From Micromonospora avicenniae (GTDB lineage Bacteria; Actinomycetota; Actinomycetes; Mycobacteriales; Micromonosporaceae), in NCBI RefSeq assembly GCF_900156065.1, contig NZ_FTNF01000001.1, positions 124,001 to 188,000 on the forward strand: DNA of 64,000 bases, written 5' to 3'. Under the pieces are notes generated by a model. It made no database searches. It was given only the letters and a program-made list of their open reading frames with translations, and was not told the DNA's origin. Position 1 is the first letter of the stretch. Every line of letters starts with the position of its first letter. Position numbers and translations under genes: made by a program. Of the stretch, positions 1-8,496 are shown one piece after another.

Positions 1-82
1 CGGCGTCGGTCGGACCGCCCGTCTCGGTGGGCTGGTGCGCCGGTGGCGCACCGACGATCGAAGCAGCAGTCGGGTCGCTCAT
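1..82 (-). CDS. Start of second peptide ABC transporter permease (partial)
   Basis: Only the first 27 codons are inside the window; the gene continues past position 1. The ATG at 82-80 overlaps the stop of a 27-codon mini-ORF (ATGA-type overlap), and the frame reads MSDPTAASIVGAPPAHQ, a soluble, Pro/Ala-rich N-terminus. Position directly after a lipoprotein and a DppB-type permease is where the DppC/OppC permease of a dipeptide importer normally lies, and such permeases often begin with a cytoplasmic tail like this one. The assignment is by context only; no membrane segment is visible yet. Confidence 0.6.
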   Translation of the reverse strand, partial: MSDPTAASIVGAPPAHQPTETGGPTDA

Positions 83-162
83 GCCGGCACCTCGCTCCGC
101 TCGGTGCAGCCCTGGGCCGCTCGGCACACCGCGTTGATGATTGGTTCGCTTCGCTCACTCAT
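79..162 (-). CDS. 27-aa junction mini-ORF (MSERSEP type)
   Basis: A small frame beginning MSERSEPIINA and ending TERSEVPA exactly fills the gap between the two permease genes. Its ATG lies 8 nt inside the end of the upstream permease, and its TGA overlaps the ATG of the downstream one, so translation could pass from gene to gene by termination-reinitiation. The inside holds two related segments, SERSEP and TERSEV. A similar pair of mini-ORFs starting VSARSEP fills the alr-hydrolase junction at 47580-47701. Whether a peptide accumulates, or the sequence matters only as a spacer, cannot be told from sequence. Confidence 0.4.
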   Translation of the reverse strand: MSERSEPIINAVCRAAQGCTERSEVPA

Positions 163-1084
163 AGCGGATCCTCGGGTCCAGGGCGGCGTAGAGCAGGTCC
201 ACCAGCAGGTTCATCAAGAGATAGACGAGCACCAGGATCACCACGATGGAGACCACCGTCGCGCTCTCCTTGGTGGTGATCGACCGGTAGACGGTCCCGC
301 CGATGCCCTTGATGTTGAAGATGCCCTCGGTGACGATGGCGCCGCCCATCAGCGCACCGAGGTCGGTGCCGAGCAGGGTGACCACCGGGATCAGCGAGTT
401 GCGCAGCAGGTGCACGCCGACCACCCGGCGCATCGGCAGGCCCTTGGCGATCGCCGTGCGGACGTAGTCGGAGCGGCGGTTCTCCGAGATGCTGGTGCGG
501 GCCACCCGGGCGATGTAAGCCATCGAGATACTTCCGAGCACGAAGCCCGGCATGATCAGCTCGGAGAGCCGCATCTCGTTCGAGACGGTGGGCTCGACGA
601 TGTGCCACTGCACACCGAGCAGCCACTGGAGCAGGAAGCCGATGACGAAGATCGGCAGCGCGATGAGGAAGAGCGTGGAGACCAGGACCAGGTTGTCCAG
701 GAAGCCGTTACGCCGCAGGCCGCTCAGCACGCCCGCCGTCAGGCCGATGATCGCCTCGATCGCCAGGGCCACCAGGGCCAGCTTCAGCGTGTTGGGGTAC
801 GCCGAGGCGATGATGTCGTTGATCGATCGGCCGCTGAACGTCGTGCCGAAGTCCCCCTGGAAGAGGTTCTGCATGTAGTGGGCGTACTGCACGTACCAGG
901 GCTGATCCAGGTGGAACTTCTCGGTCATCATCGCGACGAATCCGGGCGGGCAGGGCCGCTCACCGCACTTGCCGGCAAACGGGTCGCCGGGCACCATCAC
1001 CCAGACGAGCACGTAGATCAGCAAGGTCGTTCCGATGAAGACCGGGACGAGTTGGAGCAGCCGTCTCAACAGATAACGGCCCAT
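155..1084 (-). CDS. ABC transporter permease, DppB/OppB family
   Basis: A 309-residue inner-membrane permease of a peptide-type ABC importer. Residues 9-30 form the first membrane helix, followed by a long external loop to about 95 with the family sequence GDPF and a DFGTTFSG stretch. The remaining helices lie between about 100 and 300. The cytoplasmic EAA-like loop that docks the ATPase is at about 207-229 (YVRTAIAKGLPMRRVV). Length is normal for the family. It follows the substrate-binding lipoprotein gene in the same direction and precedes a second permease, so the three form one importer operon; the ATPase genes are not in the window. The substrate (di- or oligopeptide) is inferred from family only. 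Confidence 0.92.
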   Translation of the reverse strand: MGRYLLRRLLQLVPVFIGTTLLIYVLVWVMVPGDPFAGKCGERPCPPGFVAMMTEKFHLDQPWYVQYAHYMQNLFQGDFGTTFSGRSINDIIASAYPNTLKLALVALAIEAIIGLTAGVLSGLRRNGFLDNLVLVSTLFLIALPIFVIGFLLQWLLGVQWHIVEPTVSNEMRLSELIMPGFVLGSISMAYIARVARTSISENRRSDYVRTAIAKGLPMRRVVGVHLLRNSLIPVVTLLGTDLGALMGGAIVTEGIFNIKGIGGTVYRSITTKESATVVSIVVILVLVYLLMNLLVDLLYAALDPRIRYE

Positions 1085-1169
1085 GGGGTGGTCCTCCAGA
1101 CAGGGGGCGGGTCGGCGACCGACACGCTTGTTGATGTCGAGGGGTCTTGTGCTTCCCTCGTGGAACGGC

Positions 1170-1209
1170 CCCAGGTCGGGCTCACCTGGTGTGGTGAGCC
1201 CGACCTGGG
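1170..1209. terminator. 16-bp perfect hairpin after the binding-protein gene
   Basis: Perfect 16-bp inverted repeat, arms 1170-1185 and 1194-1209, 8-nt loop, 15 nt past the stop of the substrate-binding protein and about 85 nt before the DppB permease. There is no clear U-run. In importers of this kind such hairpins commonly let the binding-protein mRNA accumulate above permease mRNA by attenuation or by blocking 3' decay; that role is inferred. Confidence 0.65.
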
Positions 1210-1223
1210 TCAGACCGTACGGG

Positions 1224-2861
1224 TCAGAGCTCGACGGAGGTGATGTCGATCTCGCCGACGTTGGTCAGTTCGACCTTCTTGATCTTGTCCGAGTGGCCGG
1301 ACTGCTGGCCCTGGAAGTAGACCGGGATCGACGGGACGTCCGCGTCAATGATCTTGACTGCCTCGGCGAACTTGGCGTGCGCCTCGTCGAGGTTGGCGGC
1401 GCCGCTCGCCTCCTTGGCCAGCGCGTCGACCTGCGGGTTGCTGTACAGGCCGTCGTTCGACGAACCACCCTTGACGTAGAGCGGGTTGACCCAGTTCTCC
1501 ACGTCCGGGTAGTCCTGCTGCCAACCGGCACGGTACGGGCCGGTCATCTTGTGGGCGTTGATCTGCTCACGGAAGACCGCGAAGGTCGGGATGCCCTCGG
1601 CCCGGGCGTTGATGCCCAGCACGTTCTTCACGCTCTGCGCGACGGCCTCCATCCACTCCTTGTGGCTGGCGTCCGCGTTGTAGTAGAAGACCATGTCGCC
1701 CTGGTAGCCGCTGGACTCGGCGAAGAGCCGCTTGGCCTCGTCCGGGTTGTACTGGCAGGCGGTGCAGTTGCCGGCCACGGCGCCCGGGGTGAGCGGGTTG
1801 GCCCAGCTGTCGGCCGGAGTGCGGTTGCCGAAGAAGATCTTCTCGGTGATCTCCTGCCGGTTGACGGCCAGCGAGATGGCCTTACGCAGCTTCTGGTCCT
1901 TGAACTTGGGGTCGTACATCGGGAAGGCGATGATGCCCGTCGACGGCGTGGTCGACTGGATCGCCCGCTCGCCCAGGTCGTTCTTCCACTTGTCACCGGC
2001 GAGTGCGGAGACCGGGACCTGCTGCTGGAAGTCGAGGTTGCCAGCGAGGAGGTCGTTGTAGGCCGCCGTGTCCTCCTGGTAGAGCTTGACCTCGACGTCC
2101 TTGATCTTCATCTTGTCGCGCAGCGTGTAGTCGTCGAAGCGCGTCAGCTTGATCGAGACGTCGTCTTCCCACGACACGAACTTCACCGGGCCGTTGCCGA
2201 CCGGCTTCTTGCCGAACTCGTCCGGCGTCTGGGTGAAGAACACGTCCGGCAGCGGCACGAAGGCGCTGTAGCCGAGCTTGGTCGGGAACACCGCGGTCGG
2301 CGCGCCGAGGGTGACCTCGAAGGTGTAGTCGTCGACGACCTTCAGGCCGGACATCTCCTTGGCCTTCGGCTCCGGCGCCTTCTGCGGTCCCTCGCCGTCC
2401 GGGTCCTCGGACTGCACGTCGGCGAAACCCTGGATGTCGGCGAAGAAGCTGGAGTTCTGCGCGCCGTTCGGCGAGTAGGCCGCCCAGTTCCAGGCCTTGG
2501 TGAAGTTCGCGGCCTTCACCTCGGTGCCGTCGTGGAACTTCAGGCCCTTCTTGATCTTGATCGTGTAGACCTTGGAGTCGGTCGTCTCGATCGACTCCGC
2601 GACCGCGTTCTGCGGCGCGCCACCGTTGTTCGGGTACTCGACCAGCCCGGTCCACAGGTAGTCGATGATCGCGCCACCACCGGTCTCGGTGGTGTTCGCC
2701 GGAACCAGGGGGACCTCCGGCTGGGTGCCGTCGATGACGATGGCGCCGTCTGCACTGTTGCCGGCGTCGCCGCCGTCGTCGCTGCTCGAGCACCCGGACG
2801 CGATGAGCGCGACTGCCGCGCCCAGCGCGACCGCGCTGCTCGTCCGCTTCGAGACTCTCAT
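1224..2861 (-). CDS. Peptide ABC transporter substrate-binding lipoprotein (family 5)
   Basis: A 545-residue extracytoplasmic solute-binding protein of the SBP_bac_5 family. The N-terminus is a lipoprotein signal: basic start (MRVSKR), hydrophobic stretch, lipobox ASGC with the lipidated Cys at 24, then a Ser/Asp/Gly-rich linker. The mature part shows family features such as IKIKKGLKFHDGTEVKAANF (about residues 100-120) and LRKAISLAVNRQEI near the middle. Length is typical. A GAGGAGG ribosome-binding site precedes the ATG. It is the first gene of the importer operon running toward position 1. Peptides are the usual ligand; nickel or sugars are known for some relatives. Confidence 0.93.
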   Translation of the reverse strand: MRVSKRTSSAVALGAAVALIASGCSSSDDGGDAGNSADGAIVIDGTQPEVPLVPANTTETGGGAIIDYLWTGLVEYPNNGGAPQNAVAESIETTDSKVYTIKIKKGLKFHDGTEVKAANFTKAWNWAAYSPNGAQNSSFFADIQGFADVQSEDPDGEGPQKAPEPKAKEMSGLKVVDDYTFEVTLGAPTAVFPTKLGYSAFVPLPDVFFTQTPDEFGKKPVGNGPVKFVSWEDDVSIKLTRFDDYTLRDKMKIKDVEVKLYQEDTAAYNDLLAGNLDFQQQVPVSALAGDKWKNDLGERAIQSTTPSTGIIAFPMYDPKFKDQKLRKAISLAVNRQEITEKIFFGNRTPADSWANPLTPGAVAGNCTACQYNPDEAKRLFAESSGYQGDMVFYYNADASHKEWMEAVAQSVKNVLGINARAEGIPTFAVFREQINAHKMTGPYRAGWQQDYPDVENWVNPLYVKGGSSNDGLYSNPQVDALAKEASGAANLDEAHAKFAEAVKIIDADVPSIPVYFQGQQSGHSDKIKKVELTNVGEIDITSVEL

Positions 2862-3337
2862 TCCGAGGGGCCTCCTCTTTCTAACCTGGTTCCGTCGTGG
2901 GTATCACGCACGTCTGGGGGGTGACGCCAACGGCGGCCCCGGTAGCGCAGACCGCCGAACACCACTGGGAAGTCGGGACACCCCTGGTGCACCGATCCGC
3001 CGGGCCACCCCACCCGCTCGGGATCGACACCGGGCACGCGTCGCCCCCACGGCACCGCGGTTGTCAGCGACGAGCGTGGGGGTCAGATCGTGCGGGGTGC
3101 CTCACACCGGGGGCGAGGTGCTGCCACTGTGACACCAACCGGCCTCTTCCGTGAAGGTGCCGTTATCAAGACGTTAGTTGGCCGCCACGTCGCCGATACT
3201 TGAGAAAAGATCATGAAACGTGCAGCTCATGCCGCTCTGAGCAGGTAAGACCTTGTCCCACCGACACGTCCCCCGCCCGCATGCTCTCGGGCCTTGTGAG
3301 CTTTCCCGCGTCCGCTCCGATACTCGCTGACGCCCAT
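2862..3337. other. Intergenic region upstream of the importer operon
   Basis: No gene with convincing codon usage was seen in this stretch. It must hold the promoter of the leftward importer operon. The right part (about 3160-3240) is richer in A and T than its surroundings and leads into the remains of a PIG-L gene. No tRNA or operator could be recognised. Confidence 0.5.
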
Positions 3338-3731
3338 CGCGCGCTAGCGATTTTCGCCCATCCGGACGATGTCGACTTTGCCTGCGCGGGCACGATCTGC
3401 GGCTGGAAGGACGACGGTGTGGTGAGGCCACCACCTGCGCCATCTACCCCGACGCGCGCAACCGGTTCGCCTACCCCGAACTGACCGCCGAGGGGCTGGA
3501 GCCGTGGGTCGTCCGGAGGTCTGGTACACCGGCGGGCCTGCGCCGGACCACGCGGTCGACATCACCGAGCGGTTCGGCCGCAAGCGCGCGGCGATGCGCG
3601 CCCACCGCTCGCAGACCGGGCACTTCGATGTGGAGGGTTGGACCCGGGACCGGCTCGCCACCGCTGCGGACAACGCGGGCCTGCCTCCCGGTCGGCTGGT
3701 CGAGGCGTTCACCGTGCTCCGCACGGAGTAG
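3338..3731 (+). pseudogene. PIG-L family deacetylase, decayed
   Basis: Remains of a LmbE/PIG-L N-acetylglucosaminyl deacetylase, a zinc enzyme acting on GlcNAc conjugates such as mycothiol precursors. The N-terminal piece, ALAIFAHPDDVDFACAGTI (from about 3341), holds the metal-binding AHPDD motif. The middle piece, AIYPDARNRFAYPEL, lies in a second frame (about 3437-3510). The C-terminal piece, PEVWYTGGPAPDHAVDITE to the stop at 3731, lies in a third frame. Intact members are about 240-280 residues; roughly 90-100 residues between the first two pieces are missing. At least one large internal deletion and one further frameshift therefore separate the parts. The original start cannot be fixed. 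Confidence 0.8.
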
Positions 3732-3755
3732 AGATCCACGCCGCGACCGCCCCGA

Positions 3756-4448
3756 TCACACCAGCCGGCGGTCGGCGGCCCACCGGGACAGCTCGTACCG
3801 GTTGGACATCTGCAGCTTGCGCAGCACGTTGGAGACGTGGGTCTCGACCGTCTTGATCGAGATGAACAGCTCCTTGGCGATCTCCTTGTACGCGTACCCC
3901 CGGGCGAGCAGCCGGAGCACCTCGCGCTCCCGATTGGTGAGCTGATCCAGCTCGGGATCGGCGACCGGGGCGTCCGGTCGGGCCGCGAAGGCGTCGAGCA
4001 CGAACCCGGCCAGCCGAGGGCTGAACACGGCGTCCCCGTCGGCCACCCGGCGAATCGCCGCGGTCAGCTCGTCCGGGGAGATGGTCTTGGTGACGTAGCC
4101 GCGCGCCCCGGCCCGGATGAGCCCGATGACGTCCTCAGCGGCGTCCGAGACGCTCAGCGCCAGGAACTTGATCTGCGGGTGCGTACGCCGCATCGCCTCC
4201 AGCACCGCGCGCCCGCCACCGTCGGGCATGTGCACGTCGAGCAGGACCACGTCCGGCACGGTCGCGGCGATCCGGTTGACCGCCTCGGCCACCGTGCTCG
4301 CCTCGCCCACCACCTCGACGTGCGCACCGAGTTCGGCGCGTACGCCCGCGCGGAACATGGCGTGGTCGTCCACGAGGAACACCCGCAGCCGTTCGGCGCG
4401 GGCACCCGCTCCCTCGACCGCTTCCATCGGCTGGTCGGCCATCGTCAT
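3756..4448 (-). CDS. LuxR/NarL-family response regulator
   Basis: A 230-residue response regulator. The receiver domain (about 20-140) has the acidic pair D27-D28, phospho-acceptor D71 (VVLLDVHMP) and the conserved Lys in GYVTKT. A LuxR-type helix-turn-helix spans about 168-220 (LTNREREVLRLLARG, TVETHVSNVLRKL). The ATG overlaps the stop of the upstream histidine kinase (ATGA), so the two form a coupled two-component system. With a PspC-domain kinase and PspC/LiaF-like proteins next door, a role in envelope-stress control is inferred. A second start four codons... MADQP, three codons in, is also possible. Confidence 0.93.
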   Translation of the reverse strand: MTMADQPMEAVEGAGARAERLRVFLVDDHAMFRAGVRAELGAHVEVVGEASTVAEAVNRIAATVPDVVLLDVHMPDGGGRAVLEAMRRTHPQIKFLALSVSDAAEDVIGLIRAGARGYVTKTISPDELTAAIRRVADGDAVFSPRLAGFVLDAFAARPDAPVADPELDQLTNREREVLRLLARGYAYKEIAKELFISIKTVETHVSNVLRKLQMSNRYELSRWAADRRLV

Positions 4449-5815
4449 CTGTCCCTTTCCGGTGTGGACGAGTCCCGGGAGATCGGCAGGATCAACCGGA
4501 TCTCGGTGCCCTCCCCCGGCGCGGACCGGATCTCGGCCCGACCGCCGTGACGCTTCATCCGCCCGACGATCGAACCACGTACCCCGTGCCGGTGGTCCTC
4601 CACCGTATCCGGGTCGAAGCCCTTCCCCCGGTCGCGGACGAAGACACTGACCTGTTCCGGCTCCACCTCGGCGTAGAGCGAGACGGTCTGCACCCCGGCG
4701 TGCCGGGCGGCGTTCACCAGCGCCTCCCGGGCGGCGGCGACCAGCGCGCCGACCCGCTCGTCGGTCTCCCGGTCGCCGACCACCACCGCCTCGACCGTGA
4801 TCGCGAAGGTGTCCTCGACCTCGGCGGCGGCCTGCTCCAGCGCGGCCGCGAACCGCTCCGTCGGCGACCCCGTCGGCTTGTAGAGCCAGTTGCGCAGCGA
4901 CCGCTCCTGCCCCCGAGCCAGCCGCTGCACGGTCTTGACGTCGCTGGCGTTGCGCTGGATCAGGGCCAGGGTGTGCAGCACCTGGTCGTGCACCATCGCG
5001 GCGAGTTCGGCCCGCTCCTGCTCGCGGATGCGCCCCTCACGCTCCGAGCGGAGCTGGTTGTACGTCCGCCACAGCACCGGCGCCGCGACCACACCCACCC
5101 CGGCGAGACCGACCAGCGCGAAGATGACGCCGTTGATCACCGCGTCCAGGTTCTGGGCCGGAGAGTAGACGGCCGCGACACCGATGATGCCGACCGCCAC
5201 GAGCACCCCGCCGCCGATGAAGCGGAGCACGAACGCCCGCCGATCGCTCTCCTCGACCACGGCGCCGAGCCACGGCACCGGCAGGGACTCCCCCCACCGC
5301 CGGCGACGCTCGGGCTCCGACTGGTGCCAGATCACCCCCGCGCCCACCGCGATGATCGCCACCAGCCAGCCGGCGGTGCCCGCCGCGCCGATCGAGTCGA
5401 AGACCATCACCTGGACCAGCAGGACACCGAGCCCGATCGCCACGAACGGCAGCAGCTGGGCCACGTCGCGACGCGGCGGGACACCGGTGTCACCGGGCCG
5501 CAGCGGCACCACCGCCCAGAAGGCCGCGTAGAGCAGCAGGCCGAGCCCGCTCAGCCCGAGCAGGATCATGAAGGCCACCCGTACCCGCAGCACCGAGATG
5601 CCCAGATGTTCGGCGATCCCGGCCGCCACCCCCGCGGCCATCCGGTGCTCCGGGGCGCGGTAGAGGCGCGGCGGCGAGCTGACGCTGCTGATCGGAAGCT
5701 CCCTCGTCGAGGCGGTGGCGCCGGGTCCGCACGGGGTGCGACCGGCGCTGACGGCGGTACGAGTTCGATCGTCACACGCTGCGACGGGTACCGGCCACGG
5801 GGACGCCCCGGACAT
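4445..5815 (-). CDS. Sensor histidine kinase with N-terminal PspC domain
   Basis: A 456-residue membrane kinase. A PspC domain occupies about 50-105 (LYRAPEHRMAAGVAAGIAEHLG, then a membrane helix ending AAFWAVVP). Four or more further helices follow to about 250. The HisKA_3-type dimerisation helix carries the phospho-accepting His near 276 (MVHDQVLHTLALIQ), and the ATPase domain shows EALVNAARHAG and DRGKGFDPDTV (about 355-420). The upstream 40 residues are rich in Arg/Thr/Ser and poorly conserved looking, but no later ATG or GTG is available in frame, so this start is kept. It overlaps the response regulator and is divergent from a PspC gene at 5895. Confidence 0.92.
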   Translation of the reverse strand: MSGASPWPVPVAACDDRTRTAVSAGRTPCGPGATASTRELPISSVSSPPRLYRAPEHRMAAGVAAGIAEHLGISVLRVRVAFMILLGLSGLGLLLYAAFWAVVPLRPGDTGVPPRRDVAQLLPFVAIGLGVLLVQVMVFDSIGAAGTAGWLVAIIAVGAGVIWHQSEPERRRRWGESLPVPWLGAVVEESDRRAFVLRFIGGGVLVAVGIIGVAAVYSPAQNLDAVINGVIFALVGLAGVGVVAAPVLWRTYNQLRSEREGRIREQERAELAAMVHDQVLHTLALIQRNASDVKTVQRLARGQERSLRNWLYKPTGSPTERFAAALEQAAAEVEDTFAITVEAVVVGDRETDERVGALVAAAREALVNAARHAGVQTVSLYAEVEPEQVSVFVRDRGKGFDPDTVEDHRHGVRGSIVGRMKRHGGRAEIRSAPGEGTEIRLILPISRDSSTPERDR

Positions 5816-5894
5816 TCCAGCACCGGGATCTCAGGGTGCCATCAGGGTCGGCTCCTGAGGTCACTCGGGCGGGTGAAGCAGCAGGATCGAGAGC

Positions 5895-7778
5895 ATGACC
5901 GAGGAAGCTGCCCAGCCGCCCCGAGCAGGGGCGGCACCACCGGGCGGAGCAACGCCGCCACCCTCCGCGTCCACCGGCTGGACCGGGTCCACCCCGTTCG
6001 ACCCGGCGTCCGCGGCCGGCCCGTACCCGCCGGGAGCACAGGTACCCGGCCCGGCGGCGGCCACCGGAGCGCACATCGGCTCAGGCCCGGCCGGGTACGG
6101 TCCCGGGCCGGGACAGGGGGCGCCCTTCGGAGGTGGCGAGTCCACGCCGGGCTTCGGCCCGGGCGGCACCGGTCCGGCCTTCGGCTCGACCGGGGCCGGC
6201 GGCGCCGGGGGTACGCCGCCACCACCGCCCGGCGGCCCCGCCGGCGCGGCCGGTTTCACCACCCGGTACGGGCTGGTCCGCCCGCGCGAGGGGCGCTACC
6301 TGGCCGGCGTCTGCGCCGCCATCGGCCGCGCCACCAACACCGACCCGGTGCTCTGGCGAGTACTCCTCGCGGTGCTCGGCTTCTTCGGCGGGATCGGCAT
6401 CCTGGTCTACATCACCGCGTGGCTGATCATTCCCGGGGAGGGCGACACCGCCTCACCCATCGAGTCGATGCTCGGTCGCGGCCGGTCCAGCATGTCGCCG
6501 GTCACCGTGATCGTGCTCGGCATCGTCGCGGCGGTCGGCTTCGGCTACATCGTCACCGATGCGTTCCGGGCGGTGCTGCTCGGCGCGGCCATCCTGATCG
6601 GCGGCGCGCTGCTGCTGAACCGGGAACGCCGCCGCACCCAACCGGTTCCGGCCGGTCCACCGCCCGCGGCACCGCCCGGCCCGGTGCCCCCGGTCAGTTA
6701 CCCGGCACCGGCTCCGTACGCCGCGCCGCCCGCCGCCGACCCGACCACCATGCCGGGCGCACCCATGCCCGGGGTCGGTCCGGCAACCGGACCACAGCCG
6801 TTCTCCGGCGGGGAGCCGACGAGCCAGGAGGTGAGCGCTCCGCACGGGGGGAGCGGTCCCCACGCCCAGGCGCCGGCTGCCCCGGCGGCCTCCGGGCAGC
6901 CCGCCGACCGCACGGCCGAGCTGCCCACCTGGCCGCCGGCCGAGCCGCCCGCGCCCCATTGGCCGGCTCCGGCGACGAGAGGCGGCTGGCAGGCCACGCC
7001 GACGGGGGCCGGCTGGCGACCCACTGCGGCGGGCAGCAGTGGGTACCCACCCACCGCGCCGATGTCCACGAGCGGCTACCGTCCGCCGTTCGCCCCGCGC
7101 GGCCCGTACGCCACCCAGTCCCCGCCCGCCCCGCCGCCGAAGCCACCGAAGCCACCGAAGCGGCCGAAGGAGCGGTCCGCGCTCGGCCCGGTGACCTTCT
7201 CACTGATCTTCCTGGCCCTTGGCCTGGTCGCCGTCCTCGACCTGCTCGACGTCTTCGACGTGGGCGCGTCGGCGTACTTCGCCGCGGCGCTGGCCACCAT
7301 CGGCCTCGGGCTGCTGGTGGGCACCTGGTTCGGTCGGGCCCGCTGGCTGATCGCGCTCGGGCTGGTGACCGCGTCCGCGCTCGCCGTGGCCACGGTGGCC
7401 GAGTCGTACGACCGGTTCCGGGGCGTCGACGGTGCCGTGACCTGGGCTCCGGCCAGCTACCAGGACCTCGCCACGCGCTACGAGAACAGCTTCGGCGACG
7501 CGGTGCTGGACCTGCGCTCGGTCGATTTCGCCGGACGCAACACGGAGATCACCGTCTCGGTCAACTTCGGCAAGGGCACGGTCGTGGTGCCGCCGAACGT
7601 CGACGTGACCGCGGTGGCCGACGTCAACGCCGGCGACGCGACAGTCTTCGGGCAGCACCAGCCCGGACCTGCCGGGGGGGCTCGGGAGTTCACCGACCTC
7701 GGCCCGGACGGTGCCGGTGGCGGCACGCTCCGTCTCTTCGTCCACGTCAATGCCGGAAGTTTGGTGGTGACCCGATGA
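5895..7778 (+). CDS. PspC-domain membrane protein with LiaF-like C-terminus
   Basis: A 627-residue membrane protein. The first 120 residues are Pro/Gly/Ala-rich and cytoplasmic. A PspC domain lies at about 122-180 (GLVRPREGRYLAGVCAAIGRATN, then GILVYITAWLIIP), followed by helices to about 240 and a second Pro-rich stretch to about 430. More helices reach about 500. The last 110 residues resemble the LiaF C-terminal domain, a beta-rich fold with repeated hydrophobic strands (EITVSVNFGKGTVVVP, LRLFVHVNAGSLVV). LiaF-type proteins restrain envelope-stress kinases in Firmicutes; the divergent kinase here suggests a similar sensor-partner role, which is inference. The stop overlaps the next start. 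Confidence 0.85.
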   Translation: MTEEAAQPPRAGAAPPGGATPPPSASTGWTGSTPFDPASAAGPYPPGAQVPGPAAATGAHIGSGPAGYGPGPGQGAPFGGGESTPGFGPGGTGPAFGSTGAGGAGGTPPPPPGGPAGAAGFTTRYGLVRPREGRYLAGVCAAIGRATNTDPVLWRVLLAVLGFFGGIGILVYITAWLIIPGEGDTASPIESMLGRGRSSMSPVTVIVLGIVAAVGFGYIVTDAFRAVLLGAAILIGGALLLNRERRRTQPVPAGPPPAAPPGPVPPVSYPAPAPYAAPPAADPTTMPGAPMPGVGPATGPQPFSGGEPTSQEVSAPHGGSGPHAQAPAAPAASGQPADRTAELPTWPPAEPPAPHWPAPATRGGWQATPTGAGWRPTAAGSSGYPPTAPMSTSGYRPPFAPRGPYATQSPPAPPPKPPKPPKRPKERSALGPVTFSLIFLALGLVAVLDLLDVFDVGASAYFAAALATIGLGLLVGTWFGRARWLIALGLVTASALAVATVAESYDRFRGVDGAVTWAPASYQDLATRYENSFGDAVLDLRSVDFAGRNTEITVSVNFGKGTVVVPPNVDVTAVADVNAGDATVFGQHQPGPAGGAREFTDLGPDGAGGGTLRLFVHVNAGSLVVTR

Positions 7779-8470
7779 AGGCGCACCGTACCGATCTCGT
7801 CTCGTTCGCCTTCGGGCTGCTCTTCCTGGCGCTCACCGCCTGGTGGCTCTCGGCCAAGATCCTCGGACTAGCCGTACCCCCGGCCGGCTGGTTCCTGGCC
7901 GGCGCGCTGATCCTGATCGGGGTGTTCGGTCTGGTGGGTGCCCTCCGCTCAGGGCGGCACGCCGACCGCGAGGCGGCCACGGACGACACCGCACCGGTCG
8001 GCGACGCGCCGGCGGCCCAGGGCACGGACCTTCCGGCCGACGGCATGCCGATCGCCGACGCGGGGCTGAACGCCGACCGCCCGGTCTCCGGAGTCGGCCA
8101 CGCCGGCTGGTACCCGGACCAACCCACGTCCGGCGGGATCCTCCCCGGCTGGGAGCCGGACCCGCCGGCCGCCGGCCGGATCCACCCGGCCTGGCAGGTG
8201 GACCGCACGACGGAGGAGATCCGGGCGGACGGAATCGACGCCGGAGGCGGTGCGGACACGACAGCCACCCTCGATCGGGTGGACGCCACGACGACCAGGG
8301 TCGAGCGGACGGACGCCGGCGCCGGCCCCGACGGCGGCGACGAGCGGCCGACCGAGGCGGTCACCGGCGCGCCGGGCGGCGTGGTCGAGGACCGCCCCGA
8401 AGGCGGCTCGGGCGGCGTTGCCGGTTCCTCGTCCGCTCGTCCGGGTCAACGGGACGACCCGCTGGGTTGA
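7775..8470 (+). CDS. Small membrane protein with acidic tail
   Basis: A 231-residue protein of unknown function. Two membrane helices occupy about 9-28 and 38-58 (LVSFAFGLLFLALTAWWL and AGWFLAGALILIGVFGLVGAL). The rest is hydrophilic, rich in Asp, Gly, Ala and Thr, with a loosely repeated GW or AW phrase (GHAGWYPDQP, LPGWEPDPP, IHPAWQVDR) spaced about 20 residues apart. The ATG at 7775 overlaps the stop of the PspC/LiaF-like gene by four bases, so the two are translationally coupled and probably work in the same envelope-stress module. Confidence 0.8.
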   Translation: MKAHRTDLVSFAFGLLFLALTAWWLSAKILGLAVPPAGWFLAGALILIGVFGLVGALRSGRHADREAATDDTAPVGDAPAAQGTDLPADGMPIADAGLNADRPVSGVGHAGWYPDQPTSGGILPGWEPDPPAAGRIHPAWQVDRTTEEIRADGIDAGGGADTTATLDRVDATTTRVERTDAGAGPDGGDERPTEAVTGAPGGVVEDRPEGGSGGVAGSSSARPGQRDDPLG

Positions 8471-8496
8471 CCGGGCCCGGCGGTGGGTGCCCGGTC
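8469..8496. terminator. Possible hairpin at the end of the PspC operon
   Basis: An 8-bp GC-rich inverted repeat (arms 8469-8476 and 8489-8496, 12-nt loop) overlaps the last stop codon of the operon. No U-run follows. It could be a weak terminator or 3' end stabiliser before psd. Confidence 0.3.

Noticed and set aside
2862..3154. Short plus-strand frames upstream of the importer operon
   Set aside because: Compositions do not resemble proteins and no ribosome-binding sites or homology-like motifs were seen; the region must contain the operon promoter.
4547..7774. Very long open frame on the plus strand antisense to the kinase and overlapping the PspC gene
   Set aside because: Its translation is Arg/Pro/His-rich shadow sequence without any domain; only the last 231 codons (7775-8470) look like a real protein, and they have their own start overlapping the previous stop.
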